Shown here: in pieces, positions 1 to 6,927 of the stretch
Numbering within the stretch: position 1 is the stretch's first letter
Layout of the letters: each line of letters opens with the position of its first letter
Source of the DNA: an uncultured Gammaproteobacteria bacterium
GTDB taxonomy: Bacteria > Pseudomonadota > Gammaproteobacteria > GCA-001735895
NCBI GenBank assembly: GCA_945787265.1
Contig: CALZHS010000080.1
Location: forward strand, 1-7,234
DNA: 7,234 bases
Direction: 5' to 3'
Translations under genes and position numbers: made by a program
Notes under the pieces: model-generated
What the model saw: only the letters and a program-made list of their open reading frames with translations
The model's database searches: none
What the model was told of the DNA's origin: nothing

Positions 1-847
1 CGCCTCCGTGCAGGCGGCAAACCAGGTAATTATCGTTAAAAGCAGCGATAACGCCTATTTCAATCAGACCATCCGTACCCTGACCAGTCATGTCGACCCG
101 GCGACGCGCTTCAAGGTCGTCGAGGCCTCGCAACTGGCGGATGCTCTATCCAGCCCGAACCCAAACGATTTCTATGTCGCACTGGGCCAGTCTGCAGTCG
201 AGGCGGTCGACCAGCTCGGTTCCGGGACGAGCTCGATTAATGCCTACATAACGCTGGAGCAATACCACCGTCTGCAACCCGACGACGACTTGACCATCGT
301 ACTGGATCAACCCATGTATCGGTACCTCGCTTTTTGCAAGCTCATGCTCGGTATCGAGCGCGTCGGCATCATCGGCGAAAACGAAATCGATTTGGACCCT
401 GAACAGAAGCAAATCCTGAGCGAATTCCAGCTGAAATTAAACCAGTACCGCGTAGACCAGGCCAATAAACTGCTGCCGGTACTGGCTGAACTACTAAGTC
501 AAAACGACGCGTTACTGATGTTGCCTCGACAATCGATTTACAATCGCGACACGCTAAAAGGCGTGTTGTTGAGCAGTTATCGGAATCGAAAACCGGCCAT
601 CAGTTATTCGCCCGCCCATGTCAAAACCGGTGCGCTGGCATCGATCTTTTCCTCACCGGTCGACATCGGCAGGCACCTGGCGCTATTACTGAACCGAACG
701 TTTAACAAACAGGCGCGCACCGACAGCCCGTTGGAGTTTCCCAGGTTTTACACTATTGCAACCAATTTGCGTGTTGCGAGTGCCCTGGGTATTGATCTTC
801 CCGGTGAGCACGAACTGCGATCCGGAATAGACGATTTGCAACCATGA
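1..847 (+). CDS. Periplasmic substrate-binding-like protein (ABC_sub_bind/TrpX-like), 5' end cut by window
   Basis: The reading frame is open to the left edge, so the gene is partial. The GTG at 8 could be read as a start, but the visible residues before and after it (A-S-V-Q-A, then A-N-Q-V) look like the end of a Sec signal peptide with a V-x-A cleavage site. The true start is therefore probably upstream. Counting from GTG 8, the protein has alternating beta-strand/helix segments of a bilobed binding protein: VIIVKS (7-12), FYVALGQSAVEAV (55-67) and GIERVGIIGE (about 115-124). It then has the family-like stretch PAISYSPAHVKTGALAS (196-212), DIGRHLALLL (219-228) and a C-terminal NLRVASALGIDLP (253-265). 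These resemble PF04392 proteins, which bind small ligands in the periplasm. No ABC permease or ATPase gene is visible. Its stop overlaps the kinase start by 4 nt (ATGA), so I infer a sensory rather than a transport role. The family call is fairly firm; the ligand is unknown. Confidence 0.75.
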   Translation, partial: ASVQAANQVIIVKSSDNAYFNQTIRTLTSHVDPATRFKVVEASQLADALSSPNPNDFYVALGQSAVEAVDQLGSGTSSINAYITLEQYHRLQPDDDLTIVLDQPMYRYLAFCKLMLGIERVGIIGENEIDLDPEQKQILSEFQLKLNQYRVDQANKLLPVLAELLSQNDALLMLPRQSIYNRDTLKGVLLSSYRNRKPAISYSPAHVKTGALASIFSSPVDIGRHLALLLNRTFNKQARTDSPLEFPRFYTIATNLRVASALGIDLPGEHELRSGIDDLQP

Positions 848-3570
848 AACGCCTTGGCATCAAGTACCAGATTCTGCTGATCACGCTTATTCCGGTGTTT
901 CTTGCCGACCTGTTCTTCACCTATCAACACATCAATGGCAGCATCGAACAGGCTAATCAACAGCTACAAAGCCGAGGCCAGATAATCGCTCGCCAGATTG
1001 CCGGTGCGTCGGAGTTCAACCTGTTTACCGGAAACGACAGTCAAATCCAGTATTTGCTGGCACAGACGGTTGGTAGCAACAATATTGTCCTGGCCTCGAT
1101 TTTCGACCGCCAGGGAAATCTTGTTACAAAATCGGTCTCCCCCGATTTTCAACAATCGGATATTGCAGACTACTACTACTCTTACCAACCTATCCTTTCA
1201 CAAAGCATCGAGCACCCGGATGTATTTGCACCAGATGTTGACGACGCGCGCAAGACCGACATTCTCGGCTGGGTGCACCTGTATATCTCACGCCAGCAGT
1301 TACAGCAGACTACCGGCCTGATCATTGCCGATTCGGTCGTGTTTTTTGTATCAATTCTGATGATGGCCGTGATTTTAACCGTGATTATCAGCCGCAGGAT
1401 TACGCAACCGATTTTTCGAATGATGGCGCACCTGAAGCTGGTGGAAACCGGCCAACTCGGCAAGACGATTGAACCGATAGAGCCGAATGAGATAGGCGCA
1501 TTACAACAGGGTTTCAATCGTATGACGCACGCCCTGCTGGCTAATCGTCGACATTTGGATCGAAGGATACAGCAGGCGACCCAGCAGCTTAACGAGGCAG
1601 TATCGAGTCTTGAAACAAAAAATCGTGAGCTGGGACTGGCACGAGACGAAGCGCTCAATGCCGATCGAACCAAGTCCGAATTTCTAGCCAATATGAGTCA
1701 TGAAATCCGAACCCCGATCAACGGTATCAAGGGATTTATCAGCTTGCTGAGCCAGTCGAAACTTGACCAGTCTCAACAGCGACATGTCGATATTATTCTG
1801 AAATCCACCACTGACCTGACCAACATCGTTAACGAAATCCTGGATTTTTCGAAAATGGAATCGGGCAAACTACATATTGTTAAAGAGAAATTCGATCTTT
1901 TCGAAGTGGTCGAGCAGACCCGCGACATTCTTTTTATCAACGTGTTACCCAAGAATATTGATCTGAATCTGGTCATTTACAGTGACACGCCACGCTGGGT
2001 TGTTGGCGATAAACTGAGACTAAAGCAAATCCTGCTAAATCTCATCGGTAATGCGATCAAGTTCACCGATCGGGGTCGCGTGGTCATAAAGGTCAGTCTT
2101 AAAGACCGGCGTTTCGATAAGGCCGATATTGAAATTGCCGTTGAGGACAGCGGCATTGGCATATCCGAGCAAGACCAGCAATCGCTGTTTCAGGCCTTTA
2201 GCCAGGTTGAAAGTTCCGCCACGCGACGCTTCGCCGGTACCGGCCTGGGCCTGGTTATCAGTAAAAACCTGGCCACGCTGATGGGCGGCGACATTTCAAT
2301 GGTTTCAACACCGGGTGAAGGCTCGAAATTCACGCTGATTCTGCCTTTCGAACTCGAAGACCGGGCCCAGGACGACAACGCCATCACGATCGAAGACTGC
2401 AAGGCCATGATCTTCGCTGCCGATAAATATTGCCTGATGGAAACCCGCACGCTTTTCGATCGTGCCGGTATCAACACCGAATCTCACCAGATCGATAATA
2501 AACAGGGCAGCGATCCGGTCCTGAAGTGCATCCAGCGTAATCTCGCCCATGTAGATTTACTGGTTTTTGATTTACGGCACCTGAGTATCGATCTCGAAAA
2601 AGTCATCGCCCGGGTCGCCAGCGACAGGCTGCGCGTCATCGTCATGGACTATGATGAAAGCGCCCGATCGCCGATTCGGCCCGGCAACGCAGAATTCGTT
2701 TCGATCATTAACACCAGCCAGGTTATTGCCCAGATTGTTGCCCGCACAACAGGCAATTTAGCCGAGCAGACGCCGGCCGAACGCAAGCCGGAAGTCCGCA
2801 ATAAAAACGTGCTGCTGGTTGACGATAATCCGGTAAACCTGAAACTTGCGAGTGAGCTCATTCGCCTATGGGGACACCGGGTTGTTGCGTCCGAGAGTGG
2901 AATTGAGGCGCTGCAATATTACCGGAAACAGGCATTTGACCTGATCATTCTCGATATACAGATGCCTGATATCGACGGCGTCAGTCTGTTACGCATGATG
3001 CGCAGGCAAAACCCGGCGGACAGGACACCGATCATCGCCTTGACGGCAAACGTCGTAAACGACGAGGCTGGAAAATTGATCGAACAGGGTTTTGACTATT
3101 TTCTTGGCAAACCACTCGACGAGGAAAAGTTTCGCAGCTTGCTCGACAGTGAACCGCGTCGACAACTGTCCGATACGGTAAAACCCGGGCTCGGGGACTC
3201 AAATCCGGACTGCTCGGTAGACTATGCGAGATCGTTAGCCCTGTCGGCTGACAACGAGTCTTTGCTCAAGCAGATATTTGAAATCCTGCAGCGCGATATT
3301 CCGGATCAACAGCTACAACTCGAAAACGCCCTGGCGCAGCTCGATCAGGACAGGCTTGCAGCGATTGCGCACAAGCTTCACGGGGTTACCTGCTATGCCA
3401 GCCTGCCGCGCCTGCAGCGCAAGATAGCGGGTTTCGAGAAATCCCTGTCAAGCAATGGTAACGGGTCGCTCGATCAGTCGGTACAGATACTGAATACCGA
3501 GCTAGGTGCCGTGAAACGGGAGGTTGATCGCTACCTCGAGCAAATGGAGGCGAACGGCGTACCCGGCTAG
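844..3570 (+). CDS. barA: BarA/GacS-type tripartite hybrid sensor histidine kinase
   Basis: Inner-membrane sensor kinase of 908 residues (E. coli BarA is about 918). In order: membrane helix about 9-27; periplasmic loop about 28-157; second helix about 158-183; HAMP about 183-236; a Q/E-rich linker, probably coiled coil; HisKA with SHEIRTP and phospho-acceptor His286; HATPase with N box around Asn403, G1 DSGIG (435-439) and G2 GTGLGL (465-470). A receiver-like segment without the acidic pair follows (about 518-640). The true receiver has Asp660/Asp661, phospho-acceptor Asp704 (LDIQMPD), Thr734 and Lys756. The C-terminal HPt has AHKLHG with His843. The His-Asp-His relay is thus intact. In known relatives the final phosphate goes to a UvrY/GacA regulator that drives Csr/Rsm small RNAs; no such regulator gene is in this window. 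Start: the ATG overlaps the previous gene's stop, no strong Shine-Dalgarno is visible, and translational coupling is likely. Orthology is inferred from layout and the HKLHG-type HPt; a BarA paralogue cannot be excluded. Confidence 0.88.
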   Translation: MKRLGIKYQILLITLIPVFLADLFFTYQHINGSIEQANQQLQSRGQIIARQIAGASEFNLFTGNDSQIQYLLAQTVGSNNIVLASIFDRQGNLVTKSVSPDFQQSDIADYYYSYQPILSQSIEHPDVFAPDVDDARKTDILGWVHLYISRQQLQQTTGLIIADSVVFFVSILMMAVILTVIISRRITQPIFRMMAHLKLVETGQLGKTIEPIEPNEIGALQQGFNRMTHALLANRRHLDRRIQQATQQLNEAVSSLETKNRELGLARDEALNADRTKSEFLANMSHEIRTPINGIKGFISLLSQSKLDQSQQRHVDIILKSTTDLTNIVNEILDFSKMESGKLHIVKEKFDLFEVVEQTRDILFINVLPKNIDLNLVIYSDTPRWVVGDKLRLKQILLNLIGNAIKFTDRGRVVIKVSLKDRRFDKADIEIAVEDSGIGISEQDQQSLFQAFSQVESSATRRFAGTGLGLVISKNLATLMGGDISMVSTPGEGSKFTLILPFELEDRAQDDNAITIEDCKAMIFAADKYCLMETRTLFDRAGINTESHQIDNKQGSDPVLKCIQRNLAHVDLLVFDLRHLSIDLEKVIARVASDRLRVIVMDYDESARSPIRPGNAEFVSIINTSQVIAQIVARTTGNLAEQTPAERKPEVRNKNVLLVDDNPVNLKLASELIRLWGHRVVASESGIEALQYYRKQAFDLIILDIQMPDIDGVSLLRMMRRQNPADRTPIIALTANVVNDEAGKLIEQGFDYFLGKPLDEEKFRSLLDSEPRRQLSDTVKPGLGDSNPDCSVDYARSLALSADNESLLKQIFEILQRDIPDQQLQLENALAQLDQDRLAAIAHKLHGVTCYASLPRLQRKIAGFEKSLSSNGNGSLDQSVQILNTELGAVKREVDRYLEQMEANGVPG
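3567..3570. other. Shared stop codons of convergent genes (CTAG)
   Basis: The self-complementary tetranucleotide CTAG supplies TAG to the kinase gene on the plus strand (3568-3570) and TAG to acpS on the minus strand (3567-3569). The two operons therefore meet tail to tail with a 4-nt overlap. By eye I see no GC-rich hairpin followed by a T-run on either strand nearby, so no intrinsic terminator is evident at the convergence. Confidence 0.9.
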
Positions 3571-3944
3571 GACTCGAGCACCACCATCGCGACCACGTAA
3601 TGTTTTTCGTCCGATAGCGAAATCATTGCATTTTTGATTTTCAGGCGGGATATCAGTTCAGTCGCGCTGCCGATGAATCGAAGCTGAGGTTTCCCCTGTT
3701 CGTTGCTGTCGATCTGGATTGAATGGAATCCAAACTGTTCGCCGATCCCGGTTCCGAGCGCCTTGGCAGCCGCTTCTTTCGCGGCAAATCGCGTTGCCAG
3801 ATAATTATTCGACTGGCGGCGTCGATCGAACTCCACGAGTTCATCATCCGTCAAGATACGGCGCGCAAAACGTGCACCAAACTTCGAACTCAATTTTTCG
3901 AAACGGGCCGTTTCCGCAATATCAACTCCAATGCCGACAATCAT
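3567..3944 (-). CDS. acpS: Holo-[acyl-carrier-protein] synthase AcpS
   Basis: Cytoplasmic phosphopantetheinyl transferase that moves 4'-phosphopantetheine from coenzyme A to the serine of apo-ACP, activating it for fatty acid synthesis. The 125 residues match the usual size (E. coli 126). The N-terminus MIVGIGVDIAE carries the metal-binding Asp8. The second signature, RFAAKEAAAKALGTG (52-66), carries Glu57, the other expected magnesium ligand, and Lys56. The C-terminal strand around SLSDEKHYVVAMVV is also typical. The ATG overlaps the pdxJ stop by 4 nt (ATGA), and a GGGG run a few bases upstream could act as a Shine-Dalgarno. It is the last gene of the minus-strand operon, and its stop is shared with the convergent kinase gene. 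PdxJ-AcpS adjacency is a conserved arrangement. The assignment is firm. Confidence 0.97.
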   Translation of the reverse strand: MIVGIGVDIAETARFEKLSSKFGARFARRILTDDELVEFDRRRQSNNYLATRFAAKEAAAKALGTGIGEQFGFHSIQIDSNEQGKPQLRFIGSATELISRLKIKNAMISLSDEKHYVVAMVVLES

Positions 3945-4681
3945 GATCCCCGGGCTCTCGCGTCTAGTATCAGTCTTTTAATATCCCGAATCGCCTGCTC
4001 CAGGCCCAGGAAAACCGCATCGGCAATAATGGCATGCCCGATATTCAGTTCGGTTATCTGCGGATTCGCCGCGATCGGGGCCACGTTATGTCGATTCAGC
4101 CCGTGACCGGCATTGACCTGCAAACCTTTCGCATACGCGTAGGCCGCCGCCTCGTTTATTATTTCGAGTAAACGCAATCTTTCGTCTCCGTCCGCATCCG
4201 CATAGTGTCCGGTATGAATCTCGATGCAGGGCGCACCGCATTCGATTACGGCGTCAATCTGTTCCCGACTCGCGTCGATAAAGGGTGATACCCGGGTTCC
4301 GACTTCTGCCAGGCGAGTACAGGCCGTCCGCACCTGTTCAACCTGGCCGGCGACATCCAGCCCGCCCTCGGTGGTGAGTTCTTCGCGCTTTTCCGGTACC
4401 AGGCAGACGTCTTCAGCCCTGAATTCGGTCGCAAACGCGATCATTTCGTCGGTAATGGCGATTTCAAGGTTGAGCTTGGTATTGACCACCTGCTTGAGCA
4501 GGAGCGCATCACGCTCCTGTATATGACGTCGGTCTTCTCGCAGGTGAAAGGTGATCGAATCCGCCCCCGAATGTTCGGCCACCTGGGCTGCATACACGGG
4601 GTCGGGGAAACGCGTGCCGCGGGCCTGGCGCAGCGTTGCGACATGGTCGATATTAACACCCAGGGTTACCGTGCTCGTCAT
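3941..4681 (-). CDS. pdxJ: Pyridoxine 5'-phosphate synthase PdxJ
   Basis: Cytoplasmic enzyme that condenses 3-amino-2-oxopropyl phosphate with 1-deoxy-D-xylulose 5-phosphate to form pyridoxine 5'-phosphate, the last ring-forming step of the DXP-dependent vitamin B6 pathway. The 246 residues form a TIM barrel of normal family length. Diagnostic segments are GVNIDHVATLRQARG (8-22), HLREDRRHI (46-54, with His46), NLEIAIT (71-77, with Glu73), LVPEKREELTTEGGLDV (94-110), EIHTGHYAD (154-162), NAGHGLN (190-196, with His193) and ELNIGHAII (211-219). The residues expected for catalysis and phosphate binding are present. The ATG start overlaps the recO stop by 4 nt (4678-4681), and the gene's own stop overlaps the acpS start by 4 nt, so coupling on both sides is likely. 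There is no obvious Shine-Dalgarno. The assignment is firm. Confidence 0.97.
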   Translation of the reverse strand: MTSTVTLGVNIDHVATLRQARGTRFPDPVYAAQVAEHSGADSITFHLREDRRHIQERDALLLKQVVNTKLNLEIAITDEMIAFATEFRAEDVCLVPEKREELTTEGGLDVAGQVEQVRTACTRLAEVGTRVSPFIDASREQIDAVIECGAPCIEIHTGHYADADGDERLRLLEIINEAAAYAYAKGLQVNAGHGLNRHNVAPIAANPQITELNIGHAIIADAVFLGLEQAIRDIKRLILDARARGS

Positions 4682-5376
4682 TTTCGTTTCATCATTTCAA
4701 GATAAACATCGCGCGATTTTAGCGTTTTTCCATGCAAGTTAAAGTCAATAGTACTCCGCAGGGCCGTTTTAGCGAGGTGCAGTACTCCCGGTTTGCCGTA
4801 ATCGCCCGTGGACCAGTCGATCACGACCTGTCCACTCACCGAATCCCTGGCAGAGTTCGGGCAGCTGATAAATCCGCTATTGATCACGAACTGGTAAAAA
4901 GCTTCTGCCCTGATTTCCTGGCCGCTCGCCGCATCGCGAGACAGTTCCGGAAAATACCCGAGTAGCTGCATCAATTCGAGTTCAAACCTGCGTAGTTCGG
5001 CCTCGCCGATTTCACCCGTAGAATGCTGCAACAGCAACTGGTAACTGGCGAAAACATCTGGGTTAGCTTCTCCCTGCGGCAGAAGTGCAGCCAGTAATTC
5101 ATTCACATATAACAACGCCAGGTAGTTTTTTTCATCGACCGGCAGTGGCTGACCCTCGATAGCGATCAGGGTTTTCAGTTCCTGCCTGCCCGTCCAGCTG
5201 ATGCTCAGCATTGTAAAGGGCTGGTAAGGTGCTTTTGCCGGGTTACGACGCGCACCCCTGGCAATAGCGCGAATACATCCATGGTCCCGGGTAAAAAAAT
5301 CCAGCATCAGGCTTGTATTCTGCCAGTCACGCCGACGCAGAATAAAAGATAACTGGTCACTAACCCTGGCTTCCAT
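4678..5376 (-). CDS. recO: DNA repair protein RecO
   Basis: Recombination mediator that, with RecR, loads RecA onto SSB-coated single-stranded DNA in the RecF pathway and anneals complementary strands. The N-terminal OB-fold is recognisable by the stretch ending NTSLMLDFFTRDHG, followed by IRAIARGARR. A helical region with YVNELLAALL and RRFELELMQLLGYFPEL follows, as in E. coli RecO. A four-cysteine zinc site is not seen, as in the enterobacterial type. I chose the ATG at 5376 (232 residues) because the segment before SLML then has nearly the E. coli length. An in-frame ATG at 5412 would add 12 residues (244 total) that have no E. coli RecO counterpart. With the chosen start the gene overlaps the end of era by 17 nt; with the longer one, by 53 nt. 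Neither start has a strong Shine-Dalgarno. Its stop overlaps the pdxJ start. The identity is firm; the start is less certain. Confidence 0.93.
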   Translation of the reverse strand: MEARVSDQLSFILRRRDWQNTSLMLDFFTRDHGCIRAIARGARRNPAKAPYQPFTMLSISWTGRQELKTLIAIEGQPLPVDEKNYLALLYVNELLAALLPQGEANPDVFASYQLLLQHSTGEIGEAELRRFELELMQLLGYFPELSRDAASGQEIRAEAFYQFVINSGFISCPNSARDSVSGQVVIDWSTGDYGKPGVLHLAKTALRSTIDFNLHGKTLKSRDVYLEMMKRK

Positions 5377-6256
5377 CCGAGTAGCCAAAAGCCGCCAGTG
5401 ACTGTTCGTCATCAGACCAGTCCGTGCGCACCTTCACCCAGAGCTGCAGGTACACTTTTGTGTCAACCAGCCGTTCTATATCGGCGCGCGCCATCGATCC
5501 TATTTTTTTCAGCAGGCTGCCGTTTTTTCCGATGACAATCGCCTTCTGCGACTTGCGCTCAACCCAGATGGTTGCCGATATACGCGTGATATCAACCTCC
5601 TCGATATAGTGATCGATGTTAACCGTAATCGAATAGGGCAATTCCTGCTTAAGCTCGCGAAACAGCTTCTCGCGTACAATTTCTGCACAGATAAAACGCA
5701 TCGATTTATCGGTGAGCTGATCGTCCGGAAACTGCGGTACGGCAACCGGCAAGCGCGCCACTATCAATTGTTCCAGGCGATCGAGGTTATCCCCGGTCAG
5801 TGCCGACACGGGTATACATTCAAAATCAGGTACCTGCTGCGAGATTTTCTGCATCAGCGGCAGGCAGGATTCACGACTCTGTTGGTCTATCTTGTTGAGC
5901 ACAACCAGCACCTTGCCATAGTTCGCCACGCGCTGCAGGATCTTTTCATCTTCGCTGCTAAAACTTGATACATCGAGCAACACGCAGATCAGGTCGGCAT
6001 CGTCGAGCATACTGATTGCAGCACGATTCATGTAGCGGTGGATTGCCTTTTTATTGGCATCATGCAGTCCGGGGGTATCGACGAAGATGCACTGGTATGT
6101 CTCGGTCGTCTTGATACCGAGAATCTGATGTCGCGTGGTTTGCGGTCGATGCGCCGTGATGCTGAGCTTCTGCCCGACCAGTGCATTCATTAAGGTCGAT
6201 TTGCCGGTGTTAGGCTTGCCAATCAGTGCAACATAACCACAGCGAAACGCGTCCAT
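5360..6256 (-). CDS. era: GTPase Era
   Basis: Essential Ras-like GTPase that binds the 3' end of 16S rRNA and helps 30S subunit maturation, partly at the inner membrane. At 298 residues it matches the family (E. coli 301). GTPase motifs: P-loop GKPNTGKS (13-20), switch I Thr40/Thr41 region, G3 DTPG (60-63), G4 NKID (121-124) and G5 SAL (151-153). The C-terminal KH domain carries AIVIGKNGSLLKKIG, with the GxxG loop GKNG at 243-246 for RNA binding, and the protein ends with the Era-like FGYSDG. The P-loop has Thr17 where many Era proteins have Val (GRPNVGKS), a mild variation that should not abolish GTP binding. Its ATG overlaps the rnc stop by one base (TAATG), a classic coupling arrangement also close to the E. 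coli rnc-era layout. The assignment is firm. Confidence 0.97.
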   Translation of the reverse strand: MDAFRCGYVALIGKPNTGKSTLMNALVGQKLSITAHRPQTTRHQILGIKTTETYQCIFVDTPGLHDANKKAIHRYMNRAAISMLDDADLICVLLDVSSFSSEDEKILQRVANYGKVLVVLNKIDQQSRESCLPLMQKISQQVPDFECIPVSALTGDNLDRLEQLIVARLPVAVPQFPDDQLTDKSMRFICAEIVREKLFRELKQELPYSITVNIDHYIEEVDITRISATIWVERKSQKAIVIGKNGSLLKKIGSMARADIERLVDTKVYLQLWVKVRTDWSDDEQSLAAFGYSDGSQG

Positions 6257-6927
6257 TATATTTTCAGCTGATTCAGTATTTTCTGCGCAGCCTGTTGCTC
6301 CGCTTTCTTGCGACTCGAGCCCTTGCCCTCGGTTTGCATATCGAGGTCAGTAATTTTACAGCTGACGGTAAAGACCTGGTCATGAGATTTACCGGTGGTT
6401 TGCTCAACCTGGTAATGGGGCAGCTGTTTCTTGTGCGCCTGCAGGTATTCCTGCAGTTGGGTCTTGGGATCTCGCAGATTGGCGCCTTCATCGACACCCT
6501 GCAACTGCGCCTCGAAAAGGCGCAAAACCGTGGTTTCGGCCTGTTCGTAGTCGCTATCCAGGTAAACGGCGCCAATGAGTGCTTCGAGGGCATCAGAAAG
6601 TATCGATGCGCGGCGATATCCGCCACTTTTCAGCTCCCCGCCACCCAGGTGAATATGATCTCCCAGTCCGATTCCCTTGGCGACCTGCGCCAGGGTTTCT
6701 TTTTTCACCAGGGAAGCGCGCAAACGACTCAGGTCTCCCTCGTCTGCATCCGTGAAGCGCAGGTAAATATGATTTGAAATAATCAGGTTGAGAATGCTGT
6801 CGCCGAGAAACTCGAGGCGTTCATTGTTACTGCTGCGCGAGTAGCTGCGATGGGTCAGCGCCTGTTCCAGTAAATCCTGCTGCCTGAATTGATATCCGGT
6901 AAGTGCGCAGAATTGTTCTGCATTCAC
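6256..6927 (-). CDS. rnc: Ribonuclease III
   Basis: Double-strand-specific endoribonuclease that cuts pre-rRNA into 16S and 23S precursors and processes some mRNAs and antisense duplexes. It has 223 residues (E. coli 226). The N-terminal nuclease domain holds the signature NERLEFLGDS (35-44), with Glu39 and Asp43, and SDALEALIGAVYLD (111-124), with Asp112 and Glu115. This is the full set of magnesium ligands, each two residues before its E. coli counterpart. The C-terminal dsRNA-binding domain runs from DPKTQLQEYLQ (153-163) to GKGSSRKKAEQQAAQKIL (201-218). The start is GTG, embedded in a GTGA overlap with the stop of the upstream DUF4845 gene, with no clear Shine-Dalgarno, so reinitiation is probable. 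E. coli rnc autoregulates through a hairpin in its own 5' leader; here no leader separates it from the upstream gene. The assignment is firm. Confidence 0.97.
   Translation of the reverse strand: MNAEQFCALTGYQFRQQDLLEQALTHRSYSRSSNNERLEFLGDSILNLIISNHIYLRFTDADEGDLSRLRASLVKKETLAQVAKGIGLGDHIHLGGGELKSGGYRRASILSDALEALIGAVYLDSDYEQAETTVLRLFEAQLQGVDEGANLRDPKTQLQEYLQAHKKQLPHYQVEQTTGKSHDQVFTVSCKITDLDMQTEGKGSSRKKAEQQAAQKILNQLKI

Noticed and set aside
1182..1691. 169-codon minus-strand open frame opposite the kinase HAMP region
   Set aside because: It is antisense to clearly conserved kinase domains, and its composition (rich in Arg, Ser, Ile and Cys, with no motif) is typical of a shadow frame.
3533..3580. 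Repeated CTCGAGCA (at about 3535 and 3573) flanking the convergent stops
   Set aside because: CTCGAG is self-complementary, so it could pair as a 6-bp stem with a loop of about 32 nt. The stem is short, the loop long and there is no T-run, so it is most likely chance rather than a terminator or binding site.
3723..4106. 127-codon plus-strand frame across the acpS/pdxJ junction
   Set aside because: It is antisense to two conserved enzymes, with no recognisable motif or Shine-Dalgarno.
6195..6220. Era P-loop variant GKPNTGKS
   Set aside because: The GxxxxGKS consensus is intact and the other GTPase motifs are normal, so I see no sign of lost function.
6226..6777. 183-codon plus-strand open frame opposite rnc
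   Set aside because: It lies wholly antisense to a well-supported rnc and the start of era, shows no recognisable domain, and its length is explained by the codon bias of the opposite strand.
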